Of a DNA stretch of 64,000 nucleotides, positions 43,308 through 52,253 are shown piece by piece (the stretch's first letter is position 1; every line of letters begins with the position of its first letter). This DNA comes from LMUY01 sp965198565 (GTDB lineage Bacteria; Pseudomonadota; Alphaproteobacteria; Acetobacterales; Acetobacteraceae), in the NCBI GenBank assembly GCA_965198565.1, contig OZ240665.1, positions 3,038,001 to 3,102,000 of the forward strand, written 5' to 3'. The notes beneath the pieces were generated by a model. The model saw only the letters and a list, made by a program, of their open reading frames with translations. It was not told the origin of the DNA and did not search any database. The translations under genes were made by a program, and so were the position numbers.

Positions 43308-43778
43308 ATGGCGAAAAAAACAACAACCCCATCTCCCACGGCGAAGGCTCCGGCTGCCAAGGCTCCATTGAAGGCGCCGGCGAAGGCGGCTGCGCCCAAG
43401 GCGGCCCCGAAGGCAGTAGCCAAGCCAGCCGCAGCGTCCAAGGCGAGCGCGGCCAAAGCGCCTGCGAAGTCCAAGTCGGCCAAGCCGGTGGCCAAGACCG
43501 TGATGACGGTGACGACCAAGCACATGGCGGCCGCCCTGGCGGAAAAGCAGGACATGCCGAAGAAGCAGGCCGACGCTCTGCTCGCCGACGTGTTCGGCAT
43601 GGTGGTCGATCACCTCAAGGGGGGGGACCGGGTTCGCATTGCCGGCATCGGGATCATCGAGGTGAAGGACCGCCCGGCGCGCATGGGCCGCAACCCGGCG
43701 ACGGGAGAGCCGATCCCCATCAAGGCGAGCCGCAAGATCGCGTTCCGCGCAGCCAAGGAGCTGAAGCAGTCCGTCTGA
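43308..43778 (+). CDS. HU family DNA-binding protein with histone H1-like tail
   Basis: A 156-residue protein. Residues 66-156 are an HU/IHF domain: KHMAAALAEKQDMPKKQADALLADVF, the hinge GDRVRIAGIGIIEV and the arm signature GRNPATGEPIPI followed by KASRKIAF. Residues 1-65 are almost entirely Ala, Lys and Pro with repeated AKAP-like units, a disordered cationic tail like those of eukaryotic H1 and bacterial HctA-type proteins. ATG at 43308 fits the tail start (MAKKTT). A possible terminator hairpin follows the stop. It should bind and compact DNA; similar tailed HU proteins occur in other Alphaproteobacteria. Confidence 0.92.
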   Translation: MAKKTTTPSPTAKAPAAKAPLKAPAKAAAPKAAPKAVAKPAAASKASAAKAPAKSKSAKPVAKTVMTVTTKHMAAALAEKQDMPKKQADALLADVFGMVVDHLKGGDRVRIAGIGIIEVKDRPARMGRNPATGEPIPIKASRKIAFRAAKELKQSV

Positions 43779-44095
43779 CCGCGCTTATGGCGCCTGTGAC
43801 GTAGGCGCCTGTTTGCACTCGACTTTCCACCGCTGCGCTCGAGCTGTTTCGCTGGGTCGCCGAAATGCCGCGTGCGTGGCGCGGGATCGCCGCGCCTTCG
43901 GCTCGCGATGACGGGGGCGGGGTCATCGCCATTGGTATGAGTCCACTGCGCCGACGGATCGCGGGCCTCGCACCCTCACCCCGGCCCTCTCCCGCAAGCG
44001 GGAGAGGGAGATATGGTTTGGCATGACGACAATAGATGCGATTGCGACATGCCATTGCCCTGGGCTGGCGGGAGAGGGATTGGGGTGAGCGTAAC
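43779..44095. other. intergenic repeats between HU and lysine-rich gene
   Basis: Just after the HU stop are two GGCGCC boxes nine bases apart (43789-43794 and 43804-43809), which may form a terminator stem. A GCGATGACGG-type segment (43905-43920) common in alphaproteobacterial repeats follows, then a family A palindrome at 43971-44013 and a degenerate half copy near 44060-44090. No gene recognised. Confidence 0.5.
43971..44013. repeat. family A palindrome
   Basis: Copy with CCCTCTCCCGCAAGCGGGAGAG stem split around AAG, preceded by CACCCTCACCCC. A partial copy without its left arm follows near 44060-44090, abutting the stop of the lysine-rich gene. Confidence 0.8.
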
Positions 44096-44434
44096 TTACG
44101 CCGTTTCGGCTGCCGGCGCGGCCTTGCGCGCGCGGCGCTTTGGCGGCTCGGCCGCACCGTTGGCCTTGGCCATCGCGTTCGACCGCCCGCGCGCGGGCGC
44201 TTTGGGCGTCGGTTCGGAGGCGGGGGCCGGTTTGGCGCGGGCCTTTTCCTTGCTTGCGGCCGCCTTCATCTTGTCGCGCCGGGCCTTGAGTTCGTCGCGG
44301 ATCATCACTTGCGCGGCTTTGGCCACCGCGGCGCGCGATGCCTCGGGAACAGCGTCAAGCGCAGTAAAGAAGGCCTGGCTGACTGGCTTGGTGCCGCGCG
44401 GGGCGCGGGTTGGTGTGGTTTCGGCTTTAAGCAT
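44096..44434 (-). CDS. lysine/alanine-rich small protein, unknown function
   Basis: A 112-residue protein. The first half is a helical segment (VSQAFFTALDAVPEASRAAVAKAAQVMIRDE); the rest is an Ala/Lys/Arg/Pro-rich tail (RRDKMKAAASKEK, PPKRRARKAAP) much like the tail of the HU-type protein 300 bases away. ATG at 44434 is preferred because GGAG lies ten bases upstream; a longer frame starts at 44473. Its charge and company suggest nucleic-acid binding. I do not recognise the family. Confidence 0.6.
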   Translation of the reverse strand: MLKAETTPTRAPRGTKPVSQAFFTALDAVPEASRAAVAKAAQVMIRDELKARRDKMKAAASKEKARAKPAPASEPTPKAPARGRSNAMAKANGAAEPPKRRARKAAPAAETA

Positions 44435-44921
44435 GTTCTCGAGTCTCCAGTGCGATCCGGTGCATACTGACACGATTCCCGCGATTTGGCCTGCTCTATG
44501 GCGCCAGGCCGTGGAAAATCACAGTGTTGGCCCGTCCGGCGGAAGCATTGTCGGCGCTTGTTGTGCATCGTGTCCGAGCGACTCGGTGTATCGCGCAGCC
44601 GCGTGGGCGACGGGACGGGATCGTCGAGCACCGGGGGCGGACGCCTTCGCAAGCAGCGCGGCAAGACGGGAGCGCACGGCCAAACCGCTCATGCTGCACA
44701 AACGATAGGCGCAAGCACACGAAACGCGCAGAACACCAGCGAAAGCCTGCAATCCCGGCGTTTTGTGTGCATGAATGCTTTGCATGCAGTTTGGCTGCCG
44801 TGTATTTGCGGACCAAGCGAGCAACCGGGGGCGCTCGGTCGATCGGTCGCGGTCGGCTGGGATGCGGCGACGGCTGCCGCGCTGGAGCCGTCGCGAAAAC
44901 AGGTACGAAAGGAAAGCTGAA
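44435..44921. other. long region upstream of the nitrate/nitrite transporter gene
   Basis: About 490 bases between a leftward small gene and narK. It should hold the narK promoter and leader. A TGCATG-AATGCTT-TGCATGCA partial repeat lies near 44770-44790, too short to name. Short frames on both strands look like chance high-GC frames. No known nitrate-regulator site was identified. Confidence 0.4.
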
Positions 44922-46265
44922 ATGGCCTCGGATAAAGCCACCCGCATCGACTTATTCAGTTTCAGCACTCCGCAGATGCGGGCCTTCCACATGGCGTGGA
45001 TCGGGTTTTTCGTGTGCTTCTTCGCCTGGTTCGCGACCGCACCGCTGATGCCGGTCATCAAGGGTGACCTGAAGCTCAGCAACGACGAGGTGTATTCCAT
45101 CGGCATCGCCGGCGTGTTGGTCACCGTGCTCGCCCGCTTCGTGATCGGGCCGCTGTGCGACAAATACGGCCCGCGGCTCACCTACACGTTGCTGCTGGCG
45201 TTCGGCGCCATTCCGGTGATCGGGATTTCGTTCGCGTGGGATTACAACTCGTTCCTGATCATGCGGCTGCTGATCGGCATCATCGGCGCGAGCTTCGTCA
45301 TCACCCAGTTCCACACCTCGGTGATGTTCGCGCCCAACGTGGTCGGCACCGCCAACGCGACCGTTGGCGGCTGGGGCAATGCTGGCGGCGGCGTCACCCA
45401 AAGCGTGATGCCGTACATCTTGGCCGGCATCGCCGCCTGGGGCCTGAGCAAGGGCATGGCCTGGCGCTACGCCCAGATCGTGCCGGCGGTGGCGATGCTG
45501 ATCACCGCCGTGTTCTACTGGCGGCTCACCCAGGACACGCCCGAGGGCAACTTCTCGGACATGCGCCGCAAGGGTATTTCCACCGAAGTGGGCAAGAAGG
45601 GCGGCATGGACGTGATGAAGATCGCGGCCAAGAACTACCGCGTCTGGCTGCTCGCCGCCTGCTATGGCGCGTCGTTCGGCGTCGAGTTGTTCGTTCACGC
45701 GAACGCGGTCACCTACTACTTCAACCGCTACTCGATGACGGTGGAGAATGCGGGCCTGGCGGTGGGTGCGTTCGGCTTGCTGGCGCTGTTCGCCCGCGCT
45801 GTCGGCGGCTTGATTTCGGACCGGGTGGCCAAGGTCGGCGGCTTGGATGCGCGGACCTGGCTGTTGTTCGGGATGATGATCGGCGAGGGGATCTTCCTGA
45901 TCGCGTTCTCCCAAGCCACCACCGTCGTCATGGCGATTTCCGCGATGCTGGCGTTCGGCCTGTTCACCCACATGGCGTGTGGCTCGCTGTATGCGCTGGT
46001 GCCGTTCCTGGACCGCAAGGTGTTGGGCGGGGTGTGCGGCATCATCGGCGCGGGCGGCAATCTCGGCGGCGTCGCGGCGGGCTTGCTGCTGCGGTTCACC
46101 GGTCTGCCGCAACTGTGTTTCCTGGTGTTGGGCATCGTTGCCATCATCTGCGCGTGCGGCGCGGCGAGCATCCGCTTTTCAGCCCAGCACAAGCAGGAAG
46201 AGCAGGCGCTGTACGACGCCGCCGTCGCCCAGCGCATGTCTGCCTCGGTTGCCGTCGCCGCCTGA
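44922..46265 (+). CDS. narK: nitrate/nitrite transporter (NarK/NasA-like MFS)
   Basis: A 447-residue, 12-helix MFS carrier. The nitrate signature is GGWGNAGGGVTQ in helix 5 and GAGGNLGGVAAG in helix 11, with the substrate-binding arginine of helix 2 in LARFVIGPLCDKYGPR and a second in the helix 8 region. ATG at 44922 follows AAAGGAAAG. NarK-type proteins import nitrate or exchange it for nitrite. Neither narGHI nor assimilatory nas/nir genes are in the window, so its partner enzymes lie elsewhere. Confidence 0.93.
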   Translation: MASDKATRIDLFSFSTPQMRAFHMAWIGFFVCFFAWFATAPLMPVIKGDLKLSNDEVYSIGIAGVLVTVLARFVIGPLCDKYGPRLTYTLLLAFGAIPVIGISFAWDYNSFLIMRLLIGIIGASFVITQFHTSVMFAPNVVGTANATVGGWGNAGGGVTQSVMPYILAGIAAWGLSKGMAWRYAQIVPAVAMLITAVFYWRLTQDTPEGNFSDMRRKGISTEVGKKGGMDVMKIAAKNYRVWLLAACYGASFGVELFVHANAVTYYFNRYSMTVENAGLAVGAFGLLALFARAVGGLISDRVAKVGGLDARTWLLFGMMIGEGIFLIAFSQATTVVMAISAMLAFGLFTHMACGSLYALVPFLDRKVLGGVCGIIGAGGNLGGVAAGLLLRFTGLPQLCFLVLGIVAIICACGAASIRFSAQHKQEEQALYDAAVAQRMSASVAVAA

Positions 46266-46283
46266 CCACTCACCTCTGAAAAA

Positions 46284-46380
46284 GCCCTCTCCCGCCGGGA
46301 GAGGGTTGGGTGAGGGGCCGATGGCACACGACGCGCGTGCGTGGCCCTCACCCCGGCCCTCTCCCAGAGGGAGAGGGAGT
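46284..46380. repeat. family A palindrome pair (BIME-like)
   Basis: Inverted copies at about 46284-46318 (CCCTCTCCCGCC/GGGAGAGGG variant) and 46343-46380 (CTCTCCCAGAGGGAGAG variant), 25 bases apart, between narK and crcB. The crcB start follows 33 bases after the second copy, so the pair may insulate crcB from narK transcription. Confidence 0.85.
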
Positions 46381-46412
46381 CAGGGATTGGCGGATCGGGT
46401 AAGCTGCCCCTC

Positions 46413-46802
46413 ATGACCCTTCTCACCTATGTCTACATCGCCCTTGGCGGCGCGCTCGGCAGCGTCGGCCGGGGGTATCTCACCCTTGCCCTGCTCCGGC
46501 TGACCGGGCCGGGCTTTCCCTGGGGCACGGTGGTCATCAACGTCGCCGGGTCGTTCGTCATCGGCGCCTTTGCCGCCCTCACCACGCAAGACAGCCGCTT
46601 CGCCCAGCCTCCGGAGATGCGCGCCTTCGTGCTGACCGGGATTTGCGGCGGCTTCACCACCTTTTCCTCGTTCAGCCTGCAGACGCTCGAGCTGCTGCGC
46701 GATGGGCGCGTCGGACCGGCCTGCGCCAACATGGCCGCCTCCGTGGCGTTGTGTCTGGCCGCGGTGGCTGCCGGGCACTACGCTGCGATGGCCTTGAAGT
46801 AG
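46413..46802 (+). CDS. crcB: fluoride efflux transporter CrcB/Fluc
   Basis: A 129-residue four-helix channel. Blocks: YIALGGALGSVGRGYL, GTVVINVAGSFVIGAF (Asn of the pore) and ICGGFTTFSSFSLQTLELL (the Phe and Ser lining residues). It works as an antiparallel dimer exporting fluoride. No fluoride riboswitch was seen upstream, where a repeat pair fills the gap. It lies 12 bases before the dihydroorotase gene and may be co-transcribed with it. Confidence 0.93.
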   Translation: MTLLTYVYIALGGALGSVGRGYLTLALLRLTGPGFPWGTVVINVAGSFVIGAFAALTTQDSRFAQPPEMRAFVLTGICGGFTTFSSFSLQTLELLRDGRVGPACANMAASVALCLAAVAAGHYAAMALK

Positions 46803-46814
46803 GAGCCACCCGGC

Positions 46815-48131
46815 ATGCCGCATTTCGACTTGCTGATCCGAGGCGGCGTCGCCGTGCTGCCCTGGGGCGAGCGGGCGGCCGATATCGGCGTGCGTGACGG
46901 CCGCATTGCCACCATCGGCGCCATTGGCACCGCCGACGAGGTGGTCGACGCCGCCGGGCTGCACGTGATGCCGGGCCTGATCGACCCCCACGTCCATCTG
47001 CGCGACCCGGGCGACCCGGCGGTCGAAACCATCCCCACTGGCACCCGGGCGGCGGTGCTGGGCGGGCTCACCGCCGTGTTCGACATGCCCAACACGGCGC
47101 CCCCCATCACCAGCGCCGAGCGGGTGGCGTGGAAACAGGGCTACGCGGCGCAGTCGAGCTGGTGCGACATCGGGCTCTATGTCGGCGCCACCCGCGCCAA
47201 CACGCCCGAGCTCGCGGCACTCGAGACGCTGCCCGGCGTGTGCGCGATCAAGGTGTTCGCCGGCAGCTCCACCGGCGACCTGCTGATCGAGGACGACCCC
47301 AGCCTGGAGGCGGTGATGCGCTCGGGCCGCCGCCCCATCGCCTTCCACAGCGAGGACGAATACCGGCTGCAGGAGCGCAAGCCGCTGTTCCATTCCGGCA
47401 TGCCCTATCGCAGCCACATGGAATGGCGCGACGAGGAATGCGCCATCCTCGGCACCCGCCGGCTGCTGGCGCTGGCGCGCAAGACCGGCCGGCCCGCCCA
47501 CATCCTGCATGTCTCCACCGCCGCCGAGCTCGAGCTGCTGCGCGACGCGCGCGACGTCGCCAGCGTGGAGGTCCTGGTCAACCACCTCACCCAGTGGGCG
47601 CCCGACGTGTATGACCGGCTGGGCGGCTTCGGCGTGATGAACCCGCCGATCCGCGGCAAGGAGCATCACGACGCGGCCTGGCGCGCGGTGCAGGATGGCA
47701 CGGTGGACACGATCGGCAGCGACCACGCCCCGCACCCGCAAGCCGCCAAACTGAAGCCTTGGCCCGAGGTGCCGGCGGGGCTCACCGGCGTGCAGACGCT
47801 GGTTCCGGTGATGCTGAACCATGTGGCTGCGGGCCGGCTGAGCCTGTCCCGGATGGCCGACCTGATGAGCGCCGGGCCGGCCCGGATCTATGGCGCGGTG
47901 GGCAAGGGCCGCCTGGCCGCGGGCTACGACGCGGACTTCACCCTGGTGGACACCAAGCGCCAGCGCACCATCGAGAACGCCTGGATCGCCTCGCCCTGCG
48001 GCTGGACTCCGTTCGACGGCCTGCGCGTGACCGGCTGGCCGGTCGCCACCATCATCCGCGGCCGCCCGGTGATGCGCGACGACGAGGTGCTGGGCGAGCC
48101 GGCTGGACGGCTGGTGCGGTTCCGTTCGTAG
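46815..48131 (+). CDS. pyrC: dihydroorotase, type I
   Basis: A 438-residue amidohydrolase-fold enzyme forming dihydroorotate in pyrimidine synthesis. Metal ligands: His59 and His61 in IDPHVHLRDPG, Lys146 (AIKVFAG) as the likely carboxylated lysine, His178 (AFHSEDE), a His in HILHVST, and the catalytic Asp in GSDHAPH. The HAPH block and overall length fit class I (PyrC/AllB-like). The bona fide type is supported by the full ligand set; allantoinase is the main alternative. ATG at 46815 is preceded by AGGAG. Confidence 0.85.
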   Translation: MPHFDLLIRGGVAVLPWGERAADIGVRDGRIATIGAIGTADEVVDAAGLHVMPGLIDPHVHLRDPGDPAVETIPTGTRAAVLGGLTAVFDMPNTAPPITSAERVAWKQGYAAQSSWCDIGLYVGATRANTPELAALETLPGVCAIKVFAGSSTGDLLIEDDPSLEAVMRSGRRPIAFHSEDEYRLQERKPLFHSGMPYRSHMEWRDEECAILGTRRLLALARKTGRPAHILHVSTAAELELLRDARDVASVEVLVNHLTQWAPDVYDRLGGFGVMNPPIRGKEHHDAAWRAVQDGTVDTIGSDHAPHPQAAKLKPWPEVPAGLTGVQTLVPVMLNHVAAGRLSLSRMADLMSAGPARIYGAVGKGRLAAGYDADFTLVDTKRQRTIENAWIASPCGWTPFDGLRVTGWPVATIIRGRPVMRDDEVLGEPAGRLVRFRS

Positions 48132-48157
48132 AAGCGCGGCTCCACTGCGCGCACGGC

Positions 48158-48236
48158 TAGCGCAGCGATTCCATGGAACCACTTCAAACCATGGTGCCGC
48201 TGGTGGTGGGGTGCCAAAGCGCACCCCACCCTACGA
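48158..48236. repeat. family C repeat
   Basis: Begins with AGCGATTCCATGGAACC and ends with a GGTGGGGTGC / GCACCCCACC hairpin (48205-48214 and 48221-48230) followed by CTACGA. The same plan recurs at 52657-52729 and 63830-63906. Confidence 0.85.
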
Positions 48237-48287
48237 AAATGGTGAGGCGGCATTGGAGCGGCTCTCCGGAGACGCTCTTCGAGGTGG

Positions 48288-48671
48288 TCACCACAGGTTC
48301 AGGAACGCCGGCCAGCGGGCGGTGATCAGCTTGGCTTGCTCGGGCGTCAGCGGCGGGGTGTCGGCCAATGGGTGCGGCGGGCTCTGGAACGCCTGCGGGT
48401 CCGTCCAGCAGGTTACGGTGCCGATGGTTTGGGTGCAGAACGGCGGGGGGCCGGGGAGCGTGGGGCGGGGCGCGCAATAGGGCAGCCCCTTGTCGAGCCG
48501 CACGGTCGAACAATCCCGCCCGGTCACCGCGGAAACCCCGATGTCCCCAATGCCGCGGCCGAACACCATGTCGCTGGAGGCCTCCACGCCGACCAGCGCC
48601 TGCGCGGCCACGCAGCCGCCGAGCGCACCGAGCACGAGGAACACAATCGCGAGCCGCAGCAGAGAGGTCAT
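48288..48671 (-). CDS. small lipoprotein, unknown function
   Basis: A 127-residue exported protein with a hydrophobic signal ending in lipobox LGALGGC (residues 15-21). The rest contains DMVFGRGIGDIGVSAVTGRDCSTVRL and a CTQTIGTVTCWTDP region, typical of alphaproteobacterial conserved lipoproteins of this kind; four cysteines in the mature part could form two disulfides. No function is known to me. It is divergent from the yfgM-like gene. Confidence 0.75.
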   Translation of the reverse strand: MTSLLRLAIVFLVLGALGGCVAAQALVGVEASSDMVFGRGIGDIGVSAVTGRDCSTVRLDKGLPYCAPRPTLPGPPPFCTQTIGTVTCWTDPQAFQSPPHPLADTPPLTPEQAKLITARWPAFLNLW

Positions 48672-48791
48672 GCCGCACTACACCATGCAAAGATGAACAG
48701 AGGGTTTCCCGCTGGCAGCCTCGCCGCTATGGTCCCGCGCCTTGGACCGGCGGCCTGCCTGGCTGCCGCGCTCGGATGAGAGTAGGCGGCA

Positions 48792-49469
48792 TTGGCTGAC
48801 ATCTTTGACGAAGTGAACGAGGAGATGCGGGCGGAGCGGACCCGCGCGCTGCTCCGGCGCTGGGGGGTGCTGGGCGGCTTCGTGCTGCTGCTGGTGCTGG
48901 CCGGCGTGGGCGGCTGGGAGGCTTGGCAGTGGCAGCAATCCCGCCATTCCGCCGCGGCCGCCGGGCCGTTCCTGGCCGCCATGCGCACCGCCGACGCGCT
49001 GGCGCCGGGGGACACGGCCGGCCGCGCCAAGGCCGCGGACGCGTTTGCCGCCGTCGCCAAGACCGCGCCCCCGGGCTATCGCACCCTGGCCGAACTGCGC
49101 GAGGCCGCGCTGCGCTGGGACGCCGGCGACAAGCCAGCCGCGTTCGCCCGGTGGGACTCGGTCAGCCGGGAAGGCCAAGTCCCGCCGGCCCTGCGCGACC
49201 TGGGCGCCTTGCTCTGGGCGCAGCACTCCGTCGATGCGGGCGACCCGGCGGCCATCGCCGCGCGCACCAGCGTGCTCGAGCAGCCCGGCAATCCGTGGCG
49301 CCCGCTCGCGCAGGAGGTGGACGCGCTGGTCGCGCTGCGGCTCGGCGACAAGGCGAAAGCCACCAAGCTGCTGAGCGGCATCGCCGTGGACCCGGCCGCC
49401 GCACAGGGCCTGCGCGGGCGGGCGGGCGGCATGCTCACCCTGCTCGGTGCGCCAGAGCCAAAAGGATGA
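48792..49469 (+). CDS. YfgM/TPR-like inner membrane protein
   Basis: A 225-residue protein: a short cytoplasmic N terminus (MADIFDEVNEEMRAERTR), one membrane helix (GVLGGFVLLLVLAGVGGW), and a periplasmic helical-repeat domain resembling tetratricopeptide repeats. In Proteobacteria such YfgM proteins lie beside bamB and der, as here, and in E. coli YfgM associates with SecYEG and PpiD. TTG at 48792 is the start. It overlaps bamB as ATGA. Confidence 0.85.
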   Translation: MADIFDEVNEEMRAERTRALLRRWGVLGGFVLLLVLAGVGGWEAWQWQQSRHSAAAAGPFLAAMRTADALAPGDTAGRAKAADAFAAVAKTAPPGYRTLAELREAALRWDAGDKPAAFARWDSVSREGQVPPALRDLGALLWAQHSVDAGDPAAIAARTSVLEQPGNPWRPLAQEVDALVALRLGDKAKATKLLSGIAVDPAAAQGLRGRAGGMLTLLGAPEPKG

Positions 49470-50803
49470 GCCGCTTGATCCGTCGCCGCGCCATGCTGAA
49501 CGCCGCCGCCCTGCTCTCGGCCGCCGCCCTGCCTGGCTGCGCCTGGCTCGACGACCTGTTCGAGACCCACAAGGTGCCGATCCCCGGCAAGCGGGAGCAG
49601 GTGTTGCCGAGCTACTCCGGCCTGCAGGCGGACCCGGCGGACCATCGCCCGATCCTGCTGCCCAAGCCGGTGCTCAACGCCGATTGGCCGCAATCCGGCG
49701 ACAGCCCGACCCATGTCATGGGCAATCACGCGCTCGGCACGCTGACGAGCAAATGGGTGCGCTCCATCGGCGAGGGCGGCGGCTACCGCCGCAAGATCAC
49801 CGCCAGCCCGGTGGCTGCCGGCGGCCGGGTGTTCACCATGGACTCGGACGGCGTGGTCCGCGCGTTCGCCATCGGCAACGGCGAGCGCGCCTGGACGACG
49901 GACACCCAGGCCAAGAAGGACCGCAGCACCAACCTGGGCGGGGGGCTCGGCGCCGCTGGGGGCGTGCTCTACGCCGCCACGGGCCGGGCCGAGGCGCTGG
50001 CGCTCAACCCGGACAGCGGCAAGATCCTGTGGCGCAGCGAGCTGGACGCGCCGGCCCGCTCGTCCCCCACCATCGCCGACGGCAAGCTGTTCCTCTCCAC
50101 CATCGACGAGCGGCTGCTCTGCCTGTCGGCCGATGGCGGCAAGCAGCTCTGGTCGTACCAGGCCACCGCCTCCGCCACCATCTTCCTGGGGGAGCCGGCC
50201 CCGGCGGTGGCGGATGGCCTGGTGGTCGCGGGGTTCGGCTCCGGCGACCTGCTGGCGTTGCGCGCCGACAGCGGCACGCTGGCCTGGGGCGACAGCCTCG
50301 CCGCCACGCGCGGCCGCGCCAGCCTGTCCGACATCTCGGCCGTGCGCGCGCTGCCGGTGATCAGCAACGGCACGGTCTACGCCATCGGCCTGGGCGGCTC
50401 GATGGTGGCGCTGGACCTGCGCTCCGGCCGCCGCGTGTGGGAGCACAGCGCCGCCGGGCAGCAGACCCCCTGCGTGGCCGGCGACTGGATGTTCGTGCTC
50501 ACCGATCAGCAGACCCTGGCCTGCCTCAGCGCCGTCGACGGCCGGGTGCGCTGGCTGAGCCAGATGCCGCGCTATCGCAACGAGGAGAAGTCCCGCGGGC
50601 CGATCTTCTGGACCGGGCCGTTGCTGGGCGGGGACTACCTCTATCTCGCCGGGTCGAGCAACCGGCTGATCGCGGTCAACCCCGGCACGGGCGCCATCAC
50701 GGGGGAGCAGAAGCTGCCGGACCATCCCTCCGTGGCCATGATCGCCGCCGCCGGGAAGCTGTTCGTGGTGACGGACGACGGCATGCTGACCGCGTTCGGA
50801 TAG
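49466..50803 (+). CDS. bamB: outer membrane assembly lipoprotein BamB
   Basis: A 445-residue beta-propeller lipoprotein of the BAM complex. Signal ends in lipobox ALPGC. PQQ-type blade sequences recur: GRVFTMDSDGVVRAF, GVLYAATGRAEALALNPDSGKILW, GKLFLSTIDERLLCLSADGGKQLW and GTVYAIGLGGSMVALDLRSGRRVW. It is larger than E. coli BamB, as is usual in Alphaproteobacteria. Coupled to yfgM-like (overlap) and to der (shared G). Confidence 0.9.
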   Translation: MSRLIRRRAMLNAAALLSAAALPGCAWLDDLFETHKVPIPGKREQVLPSYSGLQADPADHRPILLPKPVLNADWPQSGDSPTHVMGNHALGTLTSKWVRSIGEGGGYRRKITASPVAAGGRVFTMDSDGVVRAFAIGNGERAWTTDTQAKKDRSTNLGGGLGAAGGVLYAATGRAEALALNPDSGKILWRSELDAPARSSPTIADGKLFLSTIDERLLCLSADGGKQLWSYQATASATIFLGEPAPAVADGLVVAGFGSGDLLALRADSGTLAWGDSLAATRGRASLSDISAVRALPVISNGTVYAIGLGGSMVALDLRSGRRVWEHSAAGQQTPCVAGDWMFVLTDQQTLACLSAVDGRVRWLSQMPRYRNEEKSRGPIFWTGPLLGGDYLYLAGSSNRLIAVNPGTGAITGEQKLPDHPSVAMIAAAGKLFVVTDDGMLTAFG

Positions 50804-52140
50804 TGCTCCCCGTGGTGGTCATCGCCGGGCGGCCGAACGTGGGCAAGAGCACCCTGTTCAACCGCCTGGCTGGCCGCCGCCATGCCCTGGTGTCCGACAC
50901 GCCCGGCGTCACCCGCGACCGCAAGGACGCCACCGCCCAGCTGCGTGGCCGCATGGTGCGCCTGGTCGACACCGCGGGGCTGGAGGAGAGCGCGCCGGAC
51001 TCGCTGTTCGGCCGCATGCGCGCCAGCTCGGAGGCGGCGGTGAGCGAGGCGGACCTGGTGGTGTTCGTGGTGGACGCCCGCGCCGGCATCACCCCCGCCG
51101 ACAGCCATTTCGCGAACTGGCTGCGCCGCCAGGGCCGCCCCGTGCTGCTGGTGGCCAACAAGGCCGAGGGCAGGGGCGGCGCCGATGCCGCGCTGGACGC
51201 ATTCCGCCTTGGCCTGGGCGAGCCGCTGCCGGTCTCGGCCGAGCATGGCGAGGGCCTGGCGGGGCTGATGGGGGAGATCGCCGACCGGCTGCCCGAGCCG
51301 GTCGGGGACGACGAGGCGGACCGGCCGCTGCGGCTGGCCGTGGTGGGGCGCCCCAATGCTGGCAAGTCCACCCTGCTGAACCGGCTGCTGGGCGAGGAGC
51401 GCATGATCACCGGGCCGGAGCCGGGGCTCACGCGCGACGCGGTCGCGGTGCGGTTTGCCGACGCGGTGGGGCCGGTGGAACTGGTCGACACTGCCGGGCT
51501 GCGGCGCAAGGCGCGGGTGGAGGGCGTGCTGGAGAAGATGAGCACGTCGGCGACCATCGAGGCGCTGAAGATGGCCGAGATCGTCGTGCTCTGCGTCGAC
51601 GCGGTGGAGGGGCTGCACGAGCAGGACCTGCAGATCGCGCGCCTGATCGAGCGCGAGGGGCGCGGCTGCGTGCTGGCGCTGAACAAGTGGGACGCGGTGG
51701 CCGACCGCAACGTGGCCCGGCGTGCCGCCTCGGACCGGCTGGAGACGAGCCTGGCCCAGCTCCGCGGCATCCCGGTGGTGACGCTATCCGCCGCCACCGG
51801 CGCGGGGGTCGACAAGCTGCTGCCGGCGGTGCGCAAGGCGCACGAGATTTGGAACACGCGGGTGCCGACCGGCGAGCTGAACCGCTGGTTCGAGGCGGCG
51901 CTCGAGCGGCACACCGCCCCGCTGGTGGATGGCCGCCGGCTCAAGCTGCGCTACATCACCCAGCCGAAGGCGCGGCCGCCGACCTTCATCCTGTTCGGCA
52001 CCCGGGCGGAGCAGACGCCGGAGGACTACCGCCGCTACCTGGTGGGCGGCCTGCGCGACACGTTCGGCCTGGTGGGCACCCCGATCCGGCTGCAGTTCCG
52101 CGGCACCAAGAACCCCTATGCCGAGGGGGCGCAGGGGTAA
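50803..52140 (+). CDS. der: GTPase Der (EngA)
   Basis: A 445-residue GTPase with two G domains and a C-terminal KH-like domain, required for 50S ribosome assembly. First domain: GRPNVGKS (9-16), DTAG (56-59) and NKAE; second: GRPNAGKS (182-189), DTAGLRRKARV and NKWD. The KH-like part (RWFEAALERHTAPL, RLKLRYITQPKARPPTF) is complete. GTG at 50803 overlaps the bamB TAG by one base; a second GTG at 50812 is an alternative. Confidence 0.95.
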   Translation: MLPVVVIAGRPNVGKSTLFNRLAGRRHALVSDTPGVTRDRKDATAQLRGRMVRLVDTAGLEESAPDSLFGRMRASSEAAVSEADLVVFVVDARAGITPADSHFANWLRRQGRPVLLVANKAEGRGGADAALDAFRLGLGEPLPVSAEHGEGLAGLMGEIADRLPEPVGDDEADRPLRLAVVGRPNAGKSTLLNRLLGEERMITGPEPGLTRDAVAVRFADAVGPVELVDTAGLRRKARVEGVLEKMSTSATIEALKMAEIVVLCVDAVEGLHEQDLQIARLIEREGRGCVLALNKWDAVADRNVARRAASDRLETSLAQLRGIPVVTLSAATGAGVDKLLPAVRKAHEIWNTRVPTGELNRWFEAALERHTAPLVDGRRLKLRYITQPKARPPTFILFGTRAEQTPEDYRRYLVGGLRDTFGLVGTPIRLQFRGTKNPYAEGAQG

Positions 52141-52253
52141 AGGCGGCCGGCCGGTTCGCCACGGGTTGTCAATAATGTTGCCTTATTGTTTTGGCACGAT
52201 GGCACGCGGTTCTGGTCGGCATCGGCTCGGCCAGCCGTCGCATGGAGGTTTAC

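Noticed and set aside
46284..46412. Fluoride riboswitch upstream of crcB
   Set aside because: The gap is filled with a pair of family A palindromes; I could not see the riboswitch pseudoknot motif.
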